Shown here: positions 36,723-40,771 of the stretch, in pieces
Layout: every line of letters begins with the position of its first letter
Numbering within the stretch: the first letter of the stretch is position 1
Assembly (NCBI GenBank): GCA_018607725.1
Contig: JABBAY010000072.1
Span: 1-40,771, forward strand
DNA length: 40,771 nucleotides
Direction: 5' to 3'
Origin: K189A clade bacterium
Lineage (GTDB): Bacteria > Pseudomonadota > Gammaproteobacteria > Pseudomonadales > Azotimanducaceae
Made by a program: the position numbers and the translations under genes
Notes under the pieces: generated by a model
What the model saw: only the letters and a program-made list of their open reading frames with translations
The model's database searches: none
Told to the model about the DNA's origin: nothing

Positions 36723-37049
36723 ATTGTTACCACTTGTGAAACTACGACGGGGATGATCTTTACATGTAAATGTGCTTTCGATATGCTTATACGGTTTCGT
36801 TGTACACTATGAAAAATACACCATAACGTAAACACCATGCAGCATGCACCATTAACTTTAGTAAAACACGTTCAGTAAAAACTAAGGCTGTATGTTACAA
36901 AAATATTTGTGAAGTACAATCAATTTTTACCGCTCGACTCTTGAAGGCCCATACTTGAAGGCCCATAAATGTCATTTAAACCCGCAATGACACCTGCCTG
37001 TACTGCGCCAGCGTATTAATAGCGCACCCGCACTAGCAATTTCTATAAC
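36723..37049. other. AT-rich divergent regulatory gap between the AroE-like gene and tctCBA
   Basis: No gene is visible. It holds a perfect palindrome TTTACATGTAAA (36759-36770, 36 bp upstream of the AroE-like ATG), an inverted pair ACAAA-N4-TTTGT (36897-36910), and an exact 14-bp tandem duplication of CTTGAAGGCCCATA (36940-36967). TTGAAG (36941) with CATAAA (36964) at 17 bp is a weak promoter candidate for the transporter side. Confidence 0.5.
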
Positions 37050-37085
37050 ATGACTGCGAGTTGTACTTTCATGAAGAACGATCCG

Positions 37086-38111
37086 ATGTCCAAAGCAAGT
37101 CAAATATTTTGGCTTATGGGAACCGTTATTTCCATAAGTGCTGCGTTATTTGTGCATTTCACTGCCGATGCGCCAACTAAAGGTTACCCGGCGAGAAACA
37201 TACAGGGCATTATCATGTGGGGCGCCGGTGGTGCCACAGATACCATGAGTAGAGCGGTCACGCCCTATGTTGAACCGCTGCTTAAGAAAGAAGTTATTTT
37301 GATTAACCGTTCTGGTGGTGCCGGTGCGATATCAACAAAGTACGTTCACAATAAAAAGTCCGATGGTTATACCCTGCTGTATGGGGCTGAAAATCCGCAG
37401 TTGCACGGGGTACTTGGCCTTTCAGACATTGACTACCGAGAGTTTTACGCCGTCAATGTGCTTGCTCGCGGTATCTCTGTCATTGTGTCACATCCCGATC
37501 GGCCATGGCGAAACCTGAAAGACCTGATGGAAGATGTGAAAGCGCGACCGTCGGAAATTAAAATGGGATCTACGGGGCCAGGTGGGCTGCCATACGTGGT
37601 TGGTGCGATGCTGGGTAGCCAAGGCGAGTTCGAAGTGACACCGGTACCTTTCGATGGTGATGGTCCCGCCATTACAGCGTTGTTAGGAGGGCATGTGGAT
37701 TTCTTACCTTCAGGTTTTACCGCAACGGCAGAACATATCAGATCTGGGCGATTGATTGCCCTTGCCGTGGTGAACGATGAGGAAATAGCGTTGCTTCCCG
37801 GAGTCCCACCGATCACGCAGGACTATCCTGCTTTCAGCAAATTTTTGCCTTGGGGGCCCTTCTACGGAGTATTTGTTAATAAAGACACGCCTGAGGCCGT
37901 GAAGCGAAGGCTCACGGACGCATTTTATACAGGCGCTTCTGATCCAAAGTTCCAAAAATTTGTCGACGACTTTGGGGCTATCCCAATGAACGTTTCAGGC
38001 GAAGAGGCTGACAAGTTTCTGGATAAGTGGCAATCCGTGACGACTTGGCTACTCCATGATGCGGGCGCGACAAAAAGCGCTCCTGAGCAGTTCGGGATAC
38101 CCAGACCATAA
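37086..38111 (+). CDS. tctC: Tripartite tricarboxylate transporter substrate-binding protein
   Basis: The periplasmic binding protein of a TTT system, about 340 aa. An N-terminal hydrophobic segment (IFWLMGTVISISAALFVHF) serves as signal or anchor. Typical TctC motifs follow: GGATDTMSRAV, NRSGGAGAISTKYV, GSTGPGGLPYVV and the pocket-forming LLGGHVDF. ATG codons at 37050, 37071 and 37086 are in frame and none has a strong ribosome site. I took the one nearest the signal segment. TctC proteins bind carboxylates such as citrate, tartrate or aromatic acids through conserved water-mediated contacts, and the ligand here is unknown. It is first in the operon tctC-tctB-tctA. Confidence 0.9.
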   Translation: MSKASQIFWLMGTVISISAALFVHFTADAPTKGYPARNIQGIIMWGAGGATDTMSRAVTPYVEPLLKKEVILINRSGGAGAISTKYVHNKKSDGYTLLYGAENPQLHGVLGLSDIDYREFYAVNVLARGISVIVSHPDRPWRNLKDLMEDVKARPSEIKMGSTGPGGLPYVVGAMLGSQGEFEVTPVPFDGDGPAITALLGGHVDFLPSGFTATAEHIRSGRLIALAVVNDEEIALLPGVPPITQDYPAFSKFLPWGPFYGVFVNKDTPEAVKRRLTDAFYTGASDPKFQKFVDDFGAIPMNVSGEEADKFLDKWQSVTTWLLHDAGATKSAPEQFGIPRP

Positions 38112-38155
38112 ATACTTGAATCAGTAAACAATGCCAACAATTGAGAAGTGCTGAT

Positions 38156-38647
38156 ATGAATACGACTAGACCTTTGGAAAACGCTAAGCGGCAGAGCAAG
38201 CCAGGAGAATTAGTTTTCACCGGTTTGCTTTTCATCGGCAGTCTAGCGATCACCTATTTTGCATTTAGTATTTCCGGCTTGTCGTCGACAAGCGCCCCGG
38301 GCAGCATCCCCATGTTGGCAGCTGTGTTTTTACTCATATCGTCGCTCATCACGCTAGTTAAAACCGCTAAACAACCAAAGGGTACCGAAGTTGGTAGCTT
38401 CGTAACCGCTATAACGCCCCGGGTAGTTTTGTTTTTCGCATTCATCACCTTAGCTTACATATCAATCATCAATCAATTTGGGTTCCTCGCTTCATCACTC
38501 GCGTTTCTATTCTTTAGTATTCTTGTTCTTTATCGTCAAGGCTTCTTATTGTCGATCCTAATTAGTATTAATGTGCTCGCAATTATTTATGTTGTTTTTC
38601 GCGTGATATTCAAAGTGATACTACCTGAGGCAAGCATATGGCAGTAA
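38156..38647 (+). CDS. tctB: Tripartite tricarboxylate transporter small membrane subunit
   Basis: A 163-aa inner-membrane protein with four hydrophobic segments (about 22-42, 51-70, 90-108 and 112-150, the last probably double), the TctB pattern. The start ATG 38156 has GAGAAG 7 nt upstream. A TTG at 38141 is in frame but lies before that site. It is 44 bp after tctC and 51 bp before tctA. TctB is poorly conserved in sequence, so the assignment rests on context and topology. Confidence 0.88.
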   Translation: MNTTRPLENAKRQSKPGELVFTGLLFIGSLAITYFAFSISGLSSTSAPGSIPMLAAVFLLISSLITLVKTAKQPKGTEVGSFVTAITPRVVLFFAFITLAYISIINQFGFLASSLAFLFFSILVLYRQGFLLSILISINVLAIIYVVFRVIFKVILPEASIWQ

Positions 38648-38698
38648 TCATTGACGATAGCAAAACGTTGCAGACAATCCTTCAGGGAGCCTTGAAAA

Positions 38699-40180
38699 AT
38701 GGCTAATGCATTCGACTACTTTTCGATCGGTTGGGCAGACCCTTATCTTTTTTTCCTGACGGCGCTGGGCACGTTCGCTGGAATTTACGTCGGAGCCATT
38801 CCTGGACTGTCGGTCACCATGGCAGTGTCTATCCTAATCTCTTTCACCTTCTCATGGGACGTTAACGAAGCTCTCGCACTGATGGCTGGCATTTTTATGG
38901 GCGGTGTTTACGGTGGATCCCGTACGGCAATTCTACTGAACATTCCCGGCGCGCCCAGCGCGATGGTGACTGCATTGGATGGCTATCCACTGGCAAAGCA
39001 AGGTGAGGCCGGTCAAGCAATTGGCCTATCCACGGTTATGTCGTTTGTTGGTGGCCTGGTAGGCATTATAGTGCTGGCAGTGGCGGCGCCTGTTATTTCT
39101 GAGTTTACGTTAATGTTTGCGCCCAGAGACTACTTTTTGCTGGCAGTGCTTGGGCTACTGTTAGTGGGCGCGCTGTCTGGTGAGTCGCTGGCAAAAGGTA
39201 TCTTCTGTGCCGCCCTGGGCGTCAGCCTGGGGATGATCGGACTGGATCCACTAACTGCAGAAGAACGATTCACCTTTGGTAGTCTCGAGCTCACGGGTGG
39301 GATCCCCTACATCGCTGCCATGATTGGATTTTTTGGTATCGCTGAAGTGTTCATCCAATTGCACCAGATTGGCATTCAGCCCATAAGGCAAAACCTCGAC
39401 AAAATATTGCCGTCGTGGACTCTTGTAAAGAAATATCTGCCGTTATCACTACAAACCTCTGGAATCGGCGTTATCATCGGCGCCTTGCCTGGCACGGGCG
39501 GCGATATAGCTGCCATGCTCGCCTACGATCATGCTAAGCGAGTGACGCCAGAACCGGCCACGCCATTTGGCGAAGGTGCCTATGAAGGCCTTATTGCCGC
39601 AGAGTCATCAAACAATGCTGCTGTGGGTGGTGCTTATATACCGATGCTGACCCTAGGTATGCCGGGCGATGCGGTCACGGCGGTTATCATTGGTGCATTA
39701 TTTATTCATGGGATTCAGCCGGGGCCCCTGATGTTGACGGAAACCCCGCATCTGTTCTGGTATACCGTAGGTAACTTGACGCTCGCGAATTTATGCATTT
39801 TGGTATTTGGCTTAACGGGCATCAGGCTGTTTAGCAAGATCGTCCAGTGTCCGAAAGGTATTTTGTTGCCTGTGATCATCGTTTTATCCGTCGTCGGTAC
39901 CTACGCCATCCAAAATAGTGTTACCGATGTCTATTGGATGTTTGGTTGCGGAATACTCGGCTATTTCCTTAAGACCTACGGTTATCAAGTGGCACCAATC
40001 ATCCTGGGTATTATCCTTGGACCACTGATGGATGTGTCTTACCGTCGCGCTGTCATCTCAGTTCAGGATGATCTGGGTAGCTTTTTGTGGGCTATGGTTA
40101 GCAATCCAATTAGCCTCGCGCTCGTTGTCGGCATCGCTGTTGTCTTGATCAATAATTTGCGCAAAAGTCGCGCCGGGTAA
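38699..40180 (+). CDS. tctA: Tripartite tricarboxylate transporter large membrane subunit
   Basis: A 493-aa inner-membrane carrier with about twelve hydrophobic segments. It shows both family hallmarks: the first repeat GAIPGLSVTMAVSILISFTF region, and the paired second-repeat motifs GALPGTGGDIAAMLAYDHAKR (in two parts) and ESSNNAAVGGAYIPMLTLGMPGD. Transport is driven by the proton or sodium gradient with TctC delivering substrate. GGGAG lies 9 nt before the ATG. No two-component regulator (TctDE) is adjacent. The divergent AroE-like enzyme probably acts on the imported compound. Confidence 0.95.
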   Translation: MANAFDYFSIGWADPYLFFLTALGTFAGIYVGAIPGLSVTMAVSILISFTFSWDVNEALALMAGIFMGGVYGGSRTAILLNIPGAPSAMVTALDGYPLAKQGEAGQAIGLSTVMSFVGGLVGIIVLAVAAPVISEFTLMFAPRDYFLLAVLGLLLVGALSGESLAKGIFCAALGVSLGMIGLDPLTAEERFTFGSLELTGGIPYIAAMIGFFGIAEVFIQLHQIGIQPIRQNLDKILPSWTLVKKYLPLSLQTSGIGVIIGALPGTGGDIAAMLAYDHAKRVTPEPATPFGEGAYEGLIAAESSNNAAVGGAYIPMLTLGMPGDAVTAVIIGALFIHGIQPGPLMLTETPHLFWYTVGNLTLANLCILVFGLTGIRLFSKIVQCPKGILLPVIIVLSVVGTYAIQNSVTDVYWMFGCGILGYFLKTYGYQVAPIILGIILGPLMDVSYRRAVISVQDDLGSFLWAMVSNPISLALVVGIAVVLINNLRKSRAG

Positions 40181-40505
40181 GCTATCTCGAAGAGGGCTGT
40201 ACCGGTAGGTGAGTGACGCTGAATAAATGGGGTCGGGGTAAAATTTACAAATGGCTTACCGCTCATTGTGCGCCAGGTTGGGTTTGTGCTGTCGAATTCG
40301 CTGATCCCTTAGGTCGTGGTATGGGAAAAAATTCAAGTTGAACCAGTCCTTAATGGTTGACTCTACCTACTTGCTCCTACCTACTTGCCCCTTAAGCAAC
40401 ATGGAAAAAATGATTGTTTTGTATATTTTACCGCAACGCTAAATATTTAAATCTTCGCCCCTAACTATTTAGATATTTTCCCCCGACCCTAAAAATGCTT
40501 ACACT
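40181..40505. mobile_element. Non-coding segment flanked by inverted repeats, possible small non-autonomous element
   Basis: No gene is visible in these 325 bp. The left end at 40228-40252 begins TGGGGTCGGGGTAAAAT, and the right end at 40467-40491 is its imperfect complement (20 of 25 positions), giving a 264-bp unit. Short GGGGTCGGGG-type ends of this style are often seen near IS200/REP-associated transposase elements in gammaproteobacteria, but no transposase is present. Inside is a 14-bp tandem duplication (40363-40390). It is AT-rich at the right end. Confidence 0.45.
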
Positions 40506-40771
40506 CTAATCACCACCATATAGACCGCGCATGATGGACTGAAGCGTTTGTTGGTCAGTTGTCTCAACCATTAGGTCTTTAAGGACTGCCTTGGCTTCAG
40601 GTAAGTGAGCCGCTTGCTTGCTGATTGCTTCTGCAGCGGCGCGTCGAACAACTAGGGCCTCACTGGCAGAGGACTTCGCTTGGAGTTGGACAACCTCTGT
40701 TGCCGTAAGGTTGCTCTCGCCGAGGCTCGCGATAACGCTACTCAAGACCTCGGGTCTGCTTTCCCTTTGCA
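40506..40771 (-). CDS. C-terminal part of an alpha-helical (HEAT-like) protein, cut by the window
   Basis: The frame is open through the right edge of the window, reading QRESRPEVLSSVIASLGES and onward to a TAG at 40506-40508. About 88 residues are visible. They are all helix-forming, with repeated A-x-x-A patterns (VRRAAAEAISKQ, KAVLKDLMVETTDQQTLQSIMRGL), which suits HEAT-type repeats. I cannot name the family. The TTG at 40745 is only an internal codon and not a credible start. Confidence 0.6.
   Translation of the reverse strand, partial: QRESRPEVLSSVIASLGESNLTATEVVQLQAKSSASEALVVRRAAAEAISKQAAHLPEAKAVLKDLMVETTDQQTLQSIMRGLYGGD

Overview
The window is about 40.8 kb of chromosomal DNA with a GC content that looks to be in the mid-50s percent by eye. 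It carries no rRNA or tRNA gene, no CRISPR array, no transposase gene and no phage gene that I can recognise. Gene content points to a heterotrophic gammaproteobacterium, probably marine or aquatic: a NADH-dehydrogenase-like/SelD fusion, a gammaproteobacterial-type HemH, an RND pump, two acyl-CoA ligases, four Fe(II)/2-oxoglutarate oxygenases, a SulP transporter and a tripartite tricarboxylate transporter (TTT). This placement is inference from family content, not a search.

Left part (1-9.3 kb): the 3' part of a SelD fusion gene, an acyl-CoA ligase, ferrochelatase hemH, an MsbA-like ABC exporter, a convergent enterochelin-esterase-like hydrolase, then a PhyH-family oxygenase translationally coupled to gluconokinase. 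Middle-left (9.3-18.9 kb, all minus strand): a tandem pair of TauD/TfdA oxygenases downstream of a family 3 glycoside hydrolase and an EthD-domain protein, then a decayed remnant of an N-acyl-D-amino-acid deacylase, then a tightly coupled ATPase-permease-lipocalin-like operon of the AttE/AttFG/AttH type. Middle (19-25.1 kb): two consecutive alpha/beta hydrolases (one with an Asp nucleophile, one MetX-like), a convergent SulP-STAS transporter, and an M20 deacylase-PhyH oxygenase pair. Right-middle (25.3-35.1 kb): a second acyl-CoA ligase, a TetR regulator divergent from an RND adaptor-pump pair, and a two-subunit molybdenum hydroxylase (IorAB type).

Right part (35.3-40.2 kb): a shikimate-dehydrogenase-like gene with an altered substrate pocket, followed by a small ASCH-like gene, is divergent from a complete tctCBA set. 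Together they look like uptake plus first oxidation of a carboxylated cyclic compound. The right edge holds an inverted-repeat-flanked non-coding segment that resembles a small non-autonomous mobile element, and the end of a helical-repeat protein gene cut by the window.

Two recurring themes are not explained by the genes. First, short-period tandem arrays (10-14 bp units, near one helical turn) occur in six gaps: 3769-3812, 7706-7755, 14231-14293, 22701-22790, 36940-36967 and 40363-40390. Second, perfect palindromes sit just upstream of several genes (25316-25329, 22512-22523, 36759-36770) and are candidate operators. The most gene-like surprise is the D-aminoacylase remnant at about 14168-14459, of which only the two ends survive, with a 13-bp array between them.
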